DNA of 64,000 bases, taken from positions 1,488,001-1,552,000 of the forward strand of contig NZ_CP139137.1 of NCBI RefSeq assembly GCF_034047335.1. Direction: 5' to 3'. The notes under the pieces are model-generated. The model was not told the origin of the DNA, made no database searches, and saw nothing but the letters and a program-made list of their open reading frames with translations. Both the position numbers and the translations under genes were made by a program. The DNA comes from Chryseobacterium sp. JJR-5R. GTDB taxonomy: Bacteria; Bacteroidota; Bacteroidia; Flavobacteriales; Weeksellaceae. Positions 40,699-49,738 of this stretch are shown in pieces (position 1 is the first letter of the stretch; every line of letters starts with the position of its first letter).

Positions 40699-40720
40699 AG
40701 CGGGAATGATAGTTCCCGCT
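40699..40720 (+). terminator. hairpin after 40253 gene, probable terminator
   Basis: AGCGGGAA (40699-40706) and TTCCCGCT (40713-40720) form a perfect 8-bp stem with a 6-nt loop. The following AATTTAAATA is not a strong T run, so it may be only partly effective. Confidence 0.5.
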
Positions 40721-40738
40721 AATTTAAATACCAAACAT

Positions 40739-41119
40739 ATGAAAAATATCTTTTTATTTTCAGGAATATTGATATGCCTGTCGTTCAGCAAGTCTCAGAA
40801 AAATGAATTCTTAGGAAACTGGAAGGTCATTGATTCTTACAATATTGAAGAAGTGGGTCTCAAGGAGATTGCTTTACACAGTATGATAAAGAAAAAAATA
40901 GTTGAGCAAAAAAGCCGGATCATTTTTACTGCCGACAGCATTATGATTAAGCAGAACGATATTATTTCTGACAGGAGTAAAGTCAGGGACCTGAGAAAAA
41001 TCAGCAGAGACAGTCTGGTTTTTAAGTTTGATGATCATATGGCATCATTCAGGTTAAAAAACAACAGAACCGGTATTTTAACAGTCGATAAAAAAGCTGT
41101 TTTCCAGGTTGAAAGATAG
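40739..41119 (+). CDS. secreted lipocalin-like small protein, unknown
   Basis: A 126-residue protein starting at ATG 40739, chosen because it begins the signal peptide MKNIFLFSGILICLSFSKSQ; an upstream ATG adds a non-signal tail across the preceding hairpin. The mature part opens EFLGNWKVIDSYNIEEVGLK and shows alternating strands (RIIFTADSIMIKQND, DSLVFKFDDHMASFRLKNNR), the pattern of small lipocalin-like proteins common in Bacteroidota. No close family is recognised. A strong terminator follows. Confidence 0.65.
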   Translation: MKNIFLFSGILICLSFSKSQKNEFLGNWKVIDSYNIEEVGLKEIALHSMIKKKIVEQKSRIIFTADSIMIKQNDIISDRSKVRDLRKISRDSLVFKFDDHMASFRLKNNRTGILTVDKKAVFQVER

Positions 41120-41121
41120 AT

Positions 41122-41149
41122 AAAAGCACCCGGCAGAGGTGCTTTTTTT
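41122..41149 (+). terminator. rho-independent terminator
   Basis: AAAAGCACC (41122-41130) pairs with GGTGCTTTT (41138-41146), 7-nt loop, T run to 41149. It lies directly after the stop at 41119. Confidence 0.88.
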
Positions 41150-41405
41150 CCTATTATCAGCATATGATTACCTTTAGGAGCCGGATAGTTTTAAAAATAT
41201 AGGCTTTGTCTACGGCCGTTCTTTTATTTTACCGGTAATCTGAAATAATTTTAACAATTCAAAACCCACATATCACGCAGAATCTCCACACATCATCATT
41301 TAAAAATACTGGTTAAATTGGATAATTCTGCAAATAGGGAGCTTACAAAGCCATTAACTCAATAAATTTTTGTTTTTTTGCAAAACTTTAATTTTAGATA
41401 AAAAT

Positions 41406-42527
41406 ATGTCGGAGTTTGATGAGATCAGGTCTTTTTATGATCATGAAGTAAACGGTGCCTTGGAAAGTATTGCCAGGCATCCTATGATGCATGCCTTAAT
41501 GCAGTTTACTTTCCCGGATTGTGAAGAAGATTTTTGGCTTGCCAGGTTTAAAAATACCCAATCCATAAGCGATTTTCAGCATCAGTGTATTTCACAGACC
41601 GTACGGCAGATTCTTATCCAGAGTTCAGAGGGTTTGACGACTTCCGGATTTGATGACCTGGATAAAGACACTTCTTATCTGTTCATTTCCAATCACAGGG
41701 ATATCGTTCTGGATACTTCTTTACTGAATCTGGTTCTGCTGGATAAAGGGCTGATTATGACCTCTTCAGCAATCGGGGATAACCTGGTGCAGAAAAGATT
41801 TCTGCACGTATTGGCGAAATTAAACCGTAATTTTTTAGTACAGAGAGGATTGTCCATCCGCGAGCAGCTGAGCAGCTCAAAGCTGATGTCCGAGTATATT
41901 TACAGCTTGCTCCGGTCTGAAAACCGTTCTGTCTGGATTGCCCAGAGAGAAGGCCGTACAAAAGACGGCAACGACGCTACCCAGCAGGGTGTCCTGAAGA
42001 TGCTTGCCATGGCAGCGGGAAGCCGCCCGCTGGCTGAGTTTTTTAAATCGCTCAGGATCGTTCCGTTATCCATATCGTATGAATATGATCCTACAGATGC
42101 CCTTAAAATGCCGCAGGTGATGGCACAGTCTAAAAACGAAGTATACATCAAAGACGAGGATGAAGATTTCAAAACCATGCTGAGCGGGGTACTGGGACAA
42201 AAGAAGCGCATCCATCTGCACGCCGGAAAAATATTGGAAGAAGAATTTGATGACATTGCCTCAGTAACCGAAAATAAGAACAAGCAGCTTCAGGCGATTG
42301 CAAAAATGATAGACCGCTCTATTATTGATAATTATAAGCTCTGGCCGACCAATTATATTGCCTTTGATCTGCTGAACGGCTCCAACATGTATTCCCAGCA
42401 TTATAAAGAAGAAGAAAAACAGCTTTTTGAACGGCGCCTGGAAATGAGGATTGACAGTTCCGATGCCGATCTGAAGAAGAGCTTCCTGGAAATGTATGCC
42501 AATCCTGTGGCTAACAAATGCGGATAA
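41406..42527 (+). CDS. PlsC-type glycerophospholipid acyltransferase
   Basis: A 373-residue cytoplasmic or membrane-associated acyltransferase of the LPLAT superfamily. ATG 41406 is used because an earlier one adds an unlikely Cys-rich tail. The catalytic H-x4-D motif reads SNHRDIVLDTSLLNLVLLDK, and the second motif EGRTKDGNDATQQGVLKMLA fits the substrate-binding block; SLRIVPLSISYEYDP corresponds to block IV. There is no N-terminal membrane helix, unlike typical PlsC, and the C-terminal 100 residues are extra. It probably acylates a lysophospholipid or ornithine-lipid precursor; the acceptor is unknown. Confidence 0.85.
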   Translation: MSEFDEIRSFYDHEVNGALESIARHPMMHALMQFTFPDCEEDFWLARFKNTQSISDFQHQCISQTVRQILIQSSEGLTTSGFDDLDKDTSYLFISNHRDIVLDTSLLNLVLLDKGLIMTSSAIGDNLVQKRFLHVLAKLNRNFLVQRGLSIREQLSSSKLMSEYIYSLLRSENRSVWIAQREGRTKDGNDATQQGVLKMLAMAAGSRPLAEFFKSLRIVPLSISYEYDPTDALKMPQVMAQSKNEVYIKDEDEDFKTMLSGVLGQKKRIHLHAGKILEEEFDDIASVTENKNKQLQAIAKMIDRSIIDNYKLWPTNYIAFDLLNGSNMYSQHYKEEEKQLFERRLEMRIDSSDADLKKSFLEMYANPVANKCG

Positions 42528-42666
42528 ATAGGAGAGGAGCGGAAGATCTGCTGAATCAATATAGGTTATTCTGAAAAAGAACCATTGGAAATCCTTTTTA
42601 AATTGAAAGCACGGTAAGTTCTTGAATTCCTGCACAATTTTGAATGTGCGGCTGTTTGCTTTGGTA

Positions 42667-43581
42667 TCAGCGGATAAAAAACTGTCTCTTCGTCAGTCTC
42701 GTCAGTTCCCCGTACACATAGATTTCCATGATCTGCCAGTTGCTGAACTCATCAAAATCTTTGTATTCGGTTTTGTCGTTTGAGGCTCCCTGCCTTACCG
42801 TAACCAGCTGACGCGCTTCATTATAGGTGTAGTTTTCAATACTTGGATTCGGGGAAAGCCAGTCGTATGTCTCTGTTTTGCGGAGAAGCCCTTCATGGTA
42901 ATGATAGATTACTTTATCATTCAGCTCGCCATTCCGGATGTGCTGGTACAGGGTGACCTGATTATCTTTATTGTATCCGTACAGGTTTTTTGCCTCCCGA
43001 TGGAAATCTGTAACCTTTTCTTCAGTCAGATTTCCGTGCGCATCATACTGAAAGGCTGTTTTTTCTATTACCCTGCCGGTATTTTTTGAAATGACGGACT
43101 GTTCAGTCAGCCTATCCTGTCTGTATATATTTTTGTAATAAATGATGTTCTCTTTTCCGTCTTCTGTAGTAGTAAGCTGAATAATACAGCCTTTGTCATC
43201 CAGCTTTTTTGAGAAGACCTGGACTGAATTTTTCAAATGAAACGTAGTCTTGCTCTCTATGTTATTGCCGTTGTGGTCAAAACGGTCAGCAGCCGTAAAA
43301 TTGAGGATGCCTTTTACATAATATTCCGTATGACCGGAAACCAGGATGCCGTTTTTCAGGTTAAATACCTGTAAGGTTTCCAGTTGCCGGATACCGTTTT
43401 CAAATACAAAAATGCTGTCAATGATCTTCACGGTTTGCGGAGGCAGGTGTATCTCTTTCGGAAGCATATCGTTTTTCATAGGGTAAATTTTAAGGTGCTG
43501 TGCGCAGGAATCAGTAAAAATAAAAACACATATGATGCTTAGGAAAACCTGCACATAGAAACTTCTTATGGGATTAATCAT
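42667..43581 (-). CDS. secreted RHS/YD-repeat-like protein
   Basis: A 304-residue protein with an N-terminal hydrophobic signal (VQVFLSIICVFIFTDSCAQ). The body contains degenerate YD-type strand repeats (TAFQYDAHGNLTEEKVTDFH, YGYNKDNQVTLYQHIRNGEL, ENYTYNEARQLVTVRQGASN), as in small RHS-like or MORN-like cell-surface proteins of Bacteroidota. No toxin domain is attached. Upstream, TTTG-N21-TATTTTTA (43632-43600, minus) is a weak promoter candidate. Function unknown. Confidence 0.7.
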   Translation of the reverse strand: MINPIRSFYVQVFLSIICVFIFTDSCAQHLKIYPMKNDMLPKEIHLPPQTVKIIDSIFVFENGIRQLETLQVFNLKNGILVSGHTEYYVKGILNFTAADRFDHNGNNIESKTTFHLKNSVQVFSKKLDDKGCIIQLTTTEDGKENIIYYKNIYRQDRLTEQSVISKNTGRVIEKTAFQYDAHGNLTEEKVTDFHREAKNLYGYNKDNQVTLYQHIRNGELNDKVIYHYHEGLLRKTETYDWLSPNPSIENYTYNEARQLVTVRQGASNDKTEYKDFDEFSNWQIMEIYVYGELTRLTKRQFFIR

Positions 43582-43703
43582 GTAATGATTTATTTGATTT
43601 AAAAATAAGGTATTTTGAGAAATTAAACCAAAGAAAATATTCCATTACATCAGGGAAGCAGCAATATCATTCGGGTGCTCATCTTAAAGATGTTTTAAAA
43701 CAA

Positions 43704-44906
43704 TTATTTAGCTTTCCTGAATTTATTGAACCAGAAAATAAATCCCGTAACCGGCAGCGAAAATCCGATGAAGCAGATGATAAAGTAAAAAATAATGCTC
43801 TTAAGGCCCAGGATTTCCCCGGTATGCAGCGGTTTGGCCAATGAAGTAAACTGTTTGCTGAGCGGCTTTTCCCAAAACAGTTCTTTGGATTTAAATTTAC
43901 CCTTTTTATCAAATGTAATCTGGTCCGGAAGCATGGCTCCGAGCCAGTTACCGGTATTTACTTTGGTAACGACGAACCGCGGATTTTCTTTATTGGGCAG
44001 CTCAATTGTGGTAACGGCTTCATAAGGCAGGATTTTGTCAGCCGAAACCAGGATTTCCTGAAGGGACACCGGTTTTTCCTGAACGGCTGATTTTTCTTTC
44101 TGGCGGCTCAGCATATCATTAAAAATATGGTCAAAAGCATTGTTTTCTTCTTTTGAACTGACCGCTGAAACATTTGAGATCGATTCTCCGCCCAAAGAAA
44201 CAATCAGTGCATTTTTCACCCACGGATAGGTAATGTATAAACCGGTAACAGCCATAAAAAACAGCATCAGGAAAGCATAAAACCCCATCGTGTTGTGCAG
44301 GTCGTAATTAATGCGCTGAAATTTTCCGCTGAATTTTACCGTTAAAGATTGCTTCAGGTGCCTGGCCTTTTTGGGAACCCATAAGACAAACCCTGAAAAA
44401 AGCAATAGGCATAACATGAGCACTGCCGCACCGTTGATCTGCCTTCCCGCATTTCCCATCATCAGGTTCCTGTGAAGATCGAGTACGATTTCAAAAAAGC
44501 GGTTCATGTTCACATCTGCCATTCCTAAATCTTTACCGGAATACGGATTGAAATAGCCTGCAGAATCAACATTATCACGGGTATAGGAAACCACGTAGCT
44601 CCGGTCTTTATCCACCGGGATCATGATGCTTTTCAGCTCTTTTTTTTCTCTGAGAAGGATCTCCCGGATCTGAGCAGGTGTTTTCCTGGATCTGGGCTTT
44701 TCCGTTACGAAAACTTTGTCACGGTTCAGCACATCCGAAAACTGGTTTTTGAAAGCATACAGGCACCCCGATAAGCAAACTACCATAATCACCAAAGCAG
44801 AAAGAAGGCCCAACCAGAGGTGGAGCAGCCCCATGGCATATTTAAAAAGAGATTCGTTTTTTCTTCTTTTCCGGACAAGTGTTTTTTGTAAGCGGGAATT
44901 CTTCAT
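43704..44906 (-). CDS. PepSY-associated transmembrane protein, iron-uptake accessory
   Basis: A 400-residue inner-membrane protein of the PepSY_TM (PiuB-like) family. I start at ATG 44906 (MKNSRLQKTLVRKRRKNESL), 11 codons after the longest frame. The first helix is GLLHLWLGLLSALVIMVVCL, and periplasmic PepSY-like segments include RFFEIVLDLHRNLMMG with the typical DLHR. Helices follow around GAAVLMLCLLLFSGFVLWVP, YAFLMLFFMAVTGLYITYPW, and the C-terminal IIFYFIICFIGFSLPVTGFI. Such proteins sit beside TonB-dependent siderophore receptors, as here, and may reduce ferric siderophores in the periplasm. Third gene of the receptor operon. Confidence 0.88.
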   Translation of the reverse strand: MKNSRLQKTLVRKRRKNESLFKYAMGLLHLWLGLLSALVIMVVCLSGCLYAFKNQFSDVLNRDKVFVTEKPRSRKTPAQIREILLREKKELKSIMIPVDKDRSYVVSYTRDNVDSAGYFNPYSGKDLGMADVNMNRFFEIVLDLHRNLMMGNAGRQINGAAVLMLCLLLFSGFVLWVPKKARHLKQSLTVKFSGKFQRINYDLHNTMGFYAFLMLFFMAVTGLYITYPWVKNALIVSLGGESISNVSAVSSKEENNAFDHIFNDMLSRQKEKSAVQEKPVSLQEILVSADKILPYEAVTTIELPNKENPRFVVTKVNTGNWLGAMLPDQITFDKKGKFKSKELFWEKPLSKQFTSLAKPLHTGEILGLKSIIFYFIICFIGFSLPVTGFIFWFNKFRKAK

Positions 44907-44983
44907 GATGGTAAACGGAAAAGCATTAAAACAAAACAAAAGCCTGCTTTAATGCTCAAAATAGTAAAAATTAAATATGAATC

Positions 44984-45604
44984 TTATTTTCTGCCTTTGA
45001 ACTGCTGGTCCTTTACAATAGCCAGGAATTTGGTATACTGTTCCGGCGTAAAAACCTTTTTCAAGGCTTCTTTCCTCTGGTTGTCAAATTTTTCCCAGTA
45101 TTCTCTGGCCAGATCATTATTTCCGTGGTAGATATCATGCGCATCATTGAATGATTTTTCGAAAGCATCATTGGCCGCATTGAGCATGGCAAACTGGTCT
45201 TCAGAAAGCTGTAATTCAGTTTTGATTTTACCTAAAAGCTGATTGTCATACCTTGGCCTTTTTCTGGAGTTTTCATCAACAAACTTATTGAACTTTTCCA
45301 TCTGTCCCGCATCAAGGACTTTAGCCATTTCTTCTGCCTGCCGTGCCTTCAGTTCCTCACTCTTGATTCCCAAAGCCACACGGTCCATCTGTCCGCCCTG
45401 CGCTTTTGCCGCTTCAAAGTTCTGCTCAGACTGTTTCTGGTACCTTGCCGTAATCTCATCATAGCTTTTCTCCTGTTCAGGCGTCAGAGTTACTTCTGTC
45501 TTGAATTTTGAGTAGTCAGTACCTCTTTTCTTGTTCTCGCCGGAGCAAGAAATAATAAATGCTCCCAGGACGAATGCCGTTAATACCGTTTTGATATTTT
45601 TCAT
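44984..45604 (-). CDS. LTxxQ-repeat lipoprotein in iron operon
   Basis: A 206-residue lipoprotein: the signal ends FIISCSGEN with lipidated Cys20. The mature part is almost entirely helical with four LTPEQ-like motifs (LTPEQEKSYDE, LDAGQMEKFNKF, LSEDQFAMLNAA, FTPEQYTKFLAI), resembling Spy/CpxP-type periplasmic chaperone or metal-responsive proteins. It lies 14 bp after the siderophore receptor and about 78 bp before the PepSY gene. Its function is not known; chaperoning the receptor or sensing metal stress are possibilities drawn from the motif. Confidence 0.78.
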   Translation of the reverse strand: MKNIKTVLTAFVLGAFIISCSGENKKRGTDYSKFKTEVTLTPEQEKSYDEITARYQKQSEQNFEAAKAQGGQMDRVALGIKSEELKARQAEEMAKVLDAGQMEKFNKFVDENSRKRPRYDNQLLGKIKTELQLSEDQFAMLNAANDAFEKSFNDAHDIYHGNNDLAREYWEKFDNQRKEALKKVFTPEQYTKFLAIVKDQQFKGRK

Positions 45605-45618
45605 AATTGTTAATTGAT

Positions 45619-47814
45619 TTAAAATTTATAATTGATTTGTGCTGAGAAGTTTCTCGGCTGGATCTGGTCAATAAAGCCTCCCCTGAAATAAGAGCTGTAT
45701 CCTACCGCATCAAAGATGTTGTTGAAGAATACCCTTACGCCAAGGCCGTTTTTAAATGCGTATCCTACCTGTGCCTCCACGGTGGTATATTCAGGCATAA
45801 GGAAGGGCTTTGTGCCCGGAGTTACGCTGTTGGCATGCCCGCTTATGATTGTTTTCTGGGTATACTCATCCACAGGGCGTTTTCCTACGTAATAAATTCC
45901 GGCTCCGATATCCAGTCCGTCTAAAGCACCGGTATTGAATTTATAATTCAGCCATCCGTTTGCCGTATGTTTCGGGGCGTTCATGAGTGCTGATCCGTTC
46001 ACGTAAGCAGGGCTGTCCTGGTATTGGGCATCCAGATAGGCCCAGCCTGTCATAATCTGTAAATTGGGCAGGATTCTTCCAATCAGCTCAACCTCAACCC
46101 CTTTCCTTCTGAGTTCACCAGCAAGCCCGAAGAAACCGGTGGCGTTACCCTGATCATTAAGTACAGAATAAGAAAGGTTATCGGTTTTGATATCGAACAG
46201 GGTTACATTGAATCGTAATTTTTCATTTAACCAGTCGGATTTTATTCCGGCTTCCCACTGTGTGGTTTTTGACGCACCCACTGTTCCGCCATTGAATAAA
46301 GGGTTATTGGCCGAACGCAAAGAAGTCGTTGTGGTGAATGACCCGAAAATATTCATGTTTTCAACAGGAGAAATCATCAAGCCTAATGTCGGATTCCATG
46401 CTTCAACTTCAGTCTCCGCAGTCACACCGTTGATTCTGCTGTATCTGATCCCCAAATGGGCTTTTAAATATTTATTGAAAGTTACAACATCCTGAGCCAT
46501 CAGTCCGAAAGTAGGGGTAATGGTATTGACAATCGGGTTATTGGCAGCAAGGCTGAATTCATCCGGATTAATGTTCGGAGGTAAAAAATTATTAATATCA
46601 TTAAGGACATTGATCTGGTCAATATTCTTGGCCTGGTAAGAAGTGGTGGTAACATTAGATTCCTTCCAGTCAAAACCTACTTGAAAAGTGTGCTTCATAA
46701 AACCGGTATTCACATCTGCACCAATAAAATCAAACTGGAAAACCTTATTCAGATCTTCACGGTCTGACCTGCCCAGGGTTCTGTTTCTGATTTCCCAGCC
46801 TGCATTGTTTGGTTTAGCAAGAGCTGCCCCTGTGTTTTCCAACTGATAGGAAGAACTGATAAAAGCCGCTCTTAATTTCAGCTTATCTGTAAGCTTCCGA
46901 ATTGCTGTTGTTGAGAAATTAAATGTTTCTGTTTTAGCATTATCAGTTGCAAAACCGAGAAATTTTCTGTCAGGCATTTCATAGAGTGCTTCTGTATCCC
47001 CATTTGCTAAATTTACGGTTCCACGGTCCGGTGTCGTATTATTCTTCAGGTAATCCATTTCCACCACGATTTCCGTTTTGTCATCCGGGCGGATTGCCAC
47101 GGACGGGTTTACGTAAATACGGTCTGTATTAACAAATCTCCTGAAACTGTTGCTGTCTTGGTAAGCTGCATTCAGGCGGACAGCAATTCTTCCCTGATGA
47201 TCTAAAACCCTCTGGAAATCCAGGGTTGGCCTGTAAAAGTCCCAGCTTCCGTATCGGAAACCGACATTGGTATGATTGATGAATTTTGGCACTTTTGTCA
47301 CAATATTAATCACTCCGCCTGCAGATCCCAATCCGTCTCCAATACCCTGGGTAACAGCAGCAGAACCTTTAATTACCTGAATACTTTCAACGCCCTGCAT
47401 ATCTGTAAGCATCGATCCGGTACGGAAATCAGAATCCATCATAACTCCGTTTTTAAGCACAGGAACCCCGCGATAACCACGGATTGACATACTTTCCCTT
47501 GTTCCGCCGTAGCTTCCGAACTGGGTTACCCCGGGAATATTTTTGGCAACATCCGTCACGGTAAGCCCTCCAAGCTGCTCTATTACCTTATGTGAAACTA
47601 CAGAAATACTCTGAATCTGGTCCCTGGGCTTAAGCGGCAGCCTTGTGATTACTTCAAGGCCTTCCGGCTGTTTGTTTTTCTCCCCGAAAAGCTCAACTTC
47701 TTCAATTTTCAGTTCCTTTTTGATCGTATCATTTTTCTGCTGCGCGTGGGCAATTCCTGCCCCCAAGACAACCGAACACATAACTACAGTTCTTCTCATT
47801 GCATAGATTTGCAT
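45619..47814 (-). CDS. TonB-dependent siderophore receptor
   Basis: A 731-residue outer-membrane receptor for ferric siderophores. After a signal peptide (MRRTVVMCSVVLGAGIAHAQ) comes the plug (RDQIQSISVVSHKVIEQLGG, GSYGGTRESMSIRGYRGVPV, VESIQVIKGSAAVTQGIGDG), then a 22-strand barrel ending in the typical C-terminal Phe (RNFSAQINYKF). The class is FhuE/FpvA-like; the ligand is unknown. Two ATGs are possible: 47814 (used here) and 47799. A TACTTTTG element touches the first ATG, so if it is the promoter the true start would be 47799. First gene of the iron operon. Confidence 0.92.
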   Translation of the reverse strand: MQIYAMRRTVVMCSVVLGAGIAHAQQKNDTIKKELKIEEVELFGEKNKQPEGLEVITRLPLKPRDQIQSISVVSHKVIEQLGGLTVTDVAKNIPGVTQFGSYGGTRESMSIRGYRGVPVLKNGVMMDSDFRTGSMLTDMQGVESIQVIKGSAAVTQGIGDGLGSAGGVINIVTKVPKFINHTNVGFRYGSWDFYRPTLDFQRVLDHQGRIAVRLNAAYQDSNSFRRFVNTDRIYVNPSVAIRPDDKTEIVVEMDYLKNNTTPDRGTVNLANGDTEALYEMPDRKFLGFATDNAKTETFNFSTTAIRKLTDKLKLRAAFISSSYQLENTGAALAKPNNAGWEIRNRTLGRSDREDLNKVFQFDFIGADVNTGFMKHTFQVGFDWKESNVTTTSYQAKNIDQINVLNDINNFLPPNINPDEFSLAANNPIVNTITPTFGLMAQDVVTFNKYLKAHLGIRYSRINGVTAETEVEAWNPTLGLMISPVENMNIFGSFTTTTSLRSANNPLFNGGTVGASKTTQWEAGIKSDWLNEKLRFNVTLFDIKTDNLSYSVLNDQGNATGFFGLAGELRRKGVEVELIGRILPNLQIMTGWAYLDAQYQDSPAYVNGSALMNAPKHTANGWLNYKFNTGALDGLDIGAGIYYVGKRPVDEYTQKTIISGHANSVTPGTKPFLMPEYTTVEAQVGYAFKNGLGVRVFFNNIFDAVGYSSYFRGGFIDQIQPRNFSAQINYKF

Positions 47815-47846
47815 CAAAAGTATTATTTTTATTTATTCTAAATAAA
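47815..47846 (-). promoter_or_regulatory. promoter and metal-type operator of the siderophore receptor
   Basis: On the minus strand, TTTATTTAGAATAAAT (47846-47831) contains the palindrome TTTATT-TAG-AATAAA and lies just upstream of TACTTTTG (47822-47815), a TAnnTTTG element. The TTTA of the palindrome sits about 20 nt before it, at the -33 position. A related 16-mer precedes the other TonB receptor operon at 59809-59824. Fur or another metalloregulator would be the expected binder; this is inferred. Confidence 0.5.
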
Positions 47847-48037
47847 CTTTTATTACATGATATTTGTCAGATCATTCGGTGATATAATACGTGGGTTTAA
47901 AAATTAAGTCCGGATTCAGCAGATTGATTTATTAAAAACAGGAAGTGCCTTATCATTTTTTTATGCCCTTTTAAAATAACCGGTTCCTGCAGTCTGGGCA
48001 GCAGGTTCAGAAACACTTATTGGATATGGGCAGTCAG

Positions 48038-48100
48038 TTATTTAATCTTCTGTATATCAGGATCTTTATTACCCGGCTCGATGCGGTTGAAGGAATGCTG
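48038..48100 (-). pseudogene. degenerate copy of the DUF3800 gene's 3' end
   Basis: The 70 bases at 48031-48100 align without gaps to 48321-48390, the 3' end of the neighbouring DUF3800 gene, with 16 mismatches (about 77% identity). On the minus strand this copy reads QHSFNRIEPGNKDPDIQKIK then TAA, against QHSFNDINPIEKDPNMQKLK in the intact gene. Only the last 20 codons are preserved; upstream similarity fades. It lies within the 492-bp space between the receptor and DUF3800 genes, the rest of which shows no gene. Confidence 0.75.
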
Positions 48101-48309
48101 ATACGATGCCGGGAGAAGTTATTTATTTTGAAGGTGTTTTCATGATTTTCTCTGTCAGTGCCTGAGAAAAGATTTGAGATTTCATATTGATAACTGCAGC
48201 TGGTGCCCAATGTACACATTGTGCAGATTAAATGTGTAATTAATTCTTTTAAGGCTTATAACTTCTAAGTGACTGTTTGTGATTGAGCCGTAAGGTCAAA
48301 AAGCAATAT

Positions 48310-49449
48310 TTAAATTCCGGCAATCAGTTCTTTAAGTTTCTGCATATTGGGATCTTTCTCAATCGGGTTGATGTCGTTGAATGAATGCTGGGAAAGCGTT
48401 TCATTCAGGATTTTCACTTTCTGGAGCATCGGGACCACATACTTTAAAAAATGGTTGAAGTGTTCCGAAACATCAGAGTATTTGGTGGCCAGCTTATAGC
48501 CCGGCTTTCCGGAATGGCTCACGATAAACAGGCCTTCATACCGTAAATCCCGGATCAATATCCGGATCCGCTCATTCCTGATGTTGGGAAAGAAATTATT
48601 CAGGTAGATCAGCAGTTCTGCAGTTGAAACCAGCCGGTCCGGGTTCAGTTCAGACTGGAACCTCAGGTATTCCAGGAGCCTGGCTTTTTCCTTGGTTTTC
48701 TGCACCTTAGTAGAATCAAAGAATTTTTCAATCAGCTGATAGTTCATTTTCATGATCTGCTTATCCAGTTCAGGCTTGTTCTCAATTTCTTTGGTGATGT
48801 AACTCTGGAAAGGGAAGTAGGCAATGGAAGTTCTGGCGTGCAGGAGGTTGAACAGCTCAATATACTGCTGGTCAAAATGGCTGGTACAGAATACCCTCCC
48901 CAGGCATCCCGATATAAAATCAGCAATCCTGATCAGCTTTTCATCCGGATTGTCAGACATTTCAAAATTCCGGTCCGGATGGAACAGGTCGCGGCTGATG
49001 CTTTTCTTCCGTACATAGTCCTGCAGTTCCTGTTTGAATTCCCCATCTACCTCGCCGGCATGGATCGCATAGCTTTCATAAATGTGGTTATACTTTTCCA
49101 CAAACAGCGACTGGAAATACTTATAAAAAGTCTTTTTGATCTTCAGGACGTCCCCGGACAGCCTGGATTTATCCACTACCATTACATCCACCACGAAGTC
49201 CAGCTTTTCAATAAGCTCAAGCAGTATTTCCTTCCTCTTCTTAAAGTTTTTATTTTTGATATTCCGGGACAGCATATCATTACCCAGCTTATGCTTAACG
49301 GCGATTTCATTCAGGATCTTCCTTGCTTTTTCCGTATCGGGATCTTTTATAATAACAGAGGTGTATATGAAATGGGAAAATGCTCCTTTTTTGGATAGGT
49401 CAGGATGTGCATTACCGAATTCGTCTATAAAAATTCTGGCTGGAATCAT
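48310..49449 (-). CDS. DUF3800 domain protein
   Basis: A 379-residue cytoplasmic protein. The DUF3800 core opens ARIFIDEFGNAHPDLSKKGA with the conserved acidic pair Asp9-Glu10, and continues VVDVMVVDKSRLSGDVLK and KLIRIADFISGCLGRVF, which carries another conserved Asp. DUF3800 is predicted to adopt an RNase H-like fold; its members are often found near phage-defence genes, but activity is unproven. From about residue 265 a winged-helix-like region follows (RLVSTAELLIYLNNFFPNIR, FIVSHSGKPGYKLAT), an added domain. A degenerate copy of its 3' end lies just downstream. Confidence 0.85.
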   Translation of the reverse strand: MIPARIFIDEFGNAHPDLSKKGAFSHFIYTSVIIKDPDTEKARKILNEIAVKHKLGNDMLSRNIKNKNFKKRKEILLELIEKLDFVVDVMVVDKSRLSGDVLKIKKTFYKYFQSLFVEKYNHIYESYAIHAGEVDGEFKQELQDYVRKKSISRDLFHPDRNFEMSDNPDEKLIRIADFISGCLGRVFCTSHFDQQYIELFNLLHARTSIAYFPFQSYITKEIENKPELDKQIMKMNYQLIEKFFDSTKVQKTKEKARLLEYLRFQSELNPDRLVSTAELLIYLNNFFPNIRNERIRILIRDLRYEGLFIVSHSGKPGYKLATKYSDVSEHFNHFLKYVVPMLQKVKILNETLSQHSFNDINPIEKDPNMQKLKELIAGI

Positions 49450-49568
49450 AAGCGGCTGTGGACTAAAGGGTGTTGACAGGTAAAGTTACGGAATAATGTT
49501 CATACTCAGGAATTTTTGGAGATGAGCGTGATATTAAATATATTTTGCATCCCATGATTGCTTCTGTA

Positions 49569-49596
49569 TTGTGGAACAAATATTTTTATATATTTG
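49569..49596 (+). promoter_or_regulatory. candidate promoter of the 1030-residue gene
   Basis: TTG (49569-49571), 17-nt spacer, TATATTTG (49589-49596). The -7 box is consensus; the spacer is at the short end of the range. Predicted transcription start near 49603, leaving a leader of about 135 nt. Confidence 0.45.
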
Positions 49597-49738
49597 AATC
49601 CTGTTATGCTAAATGCATACTTTAAACTAATCATTTATTTGCTTCATTTCATCATATGCACTTTCACAAGACGGACACAACTTAAATAATCCGGAAAGTG
49701 CTGAAATCAAACAGTATAATCTCAAAATCCCAATTGAC

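Noticed and set aside
48034..48219. 61-codon minus-strand frame overlapping the DUF3800 remnant
   Set aside because: It is in a different frame from the conserved QHSF remnant, so the remnant explains the sequence better.
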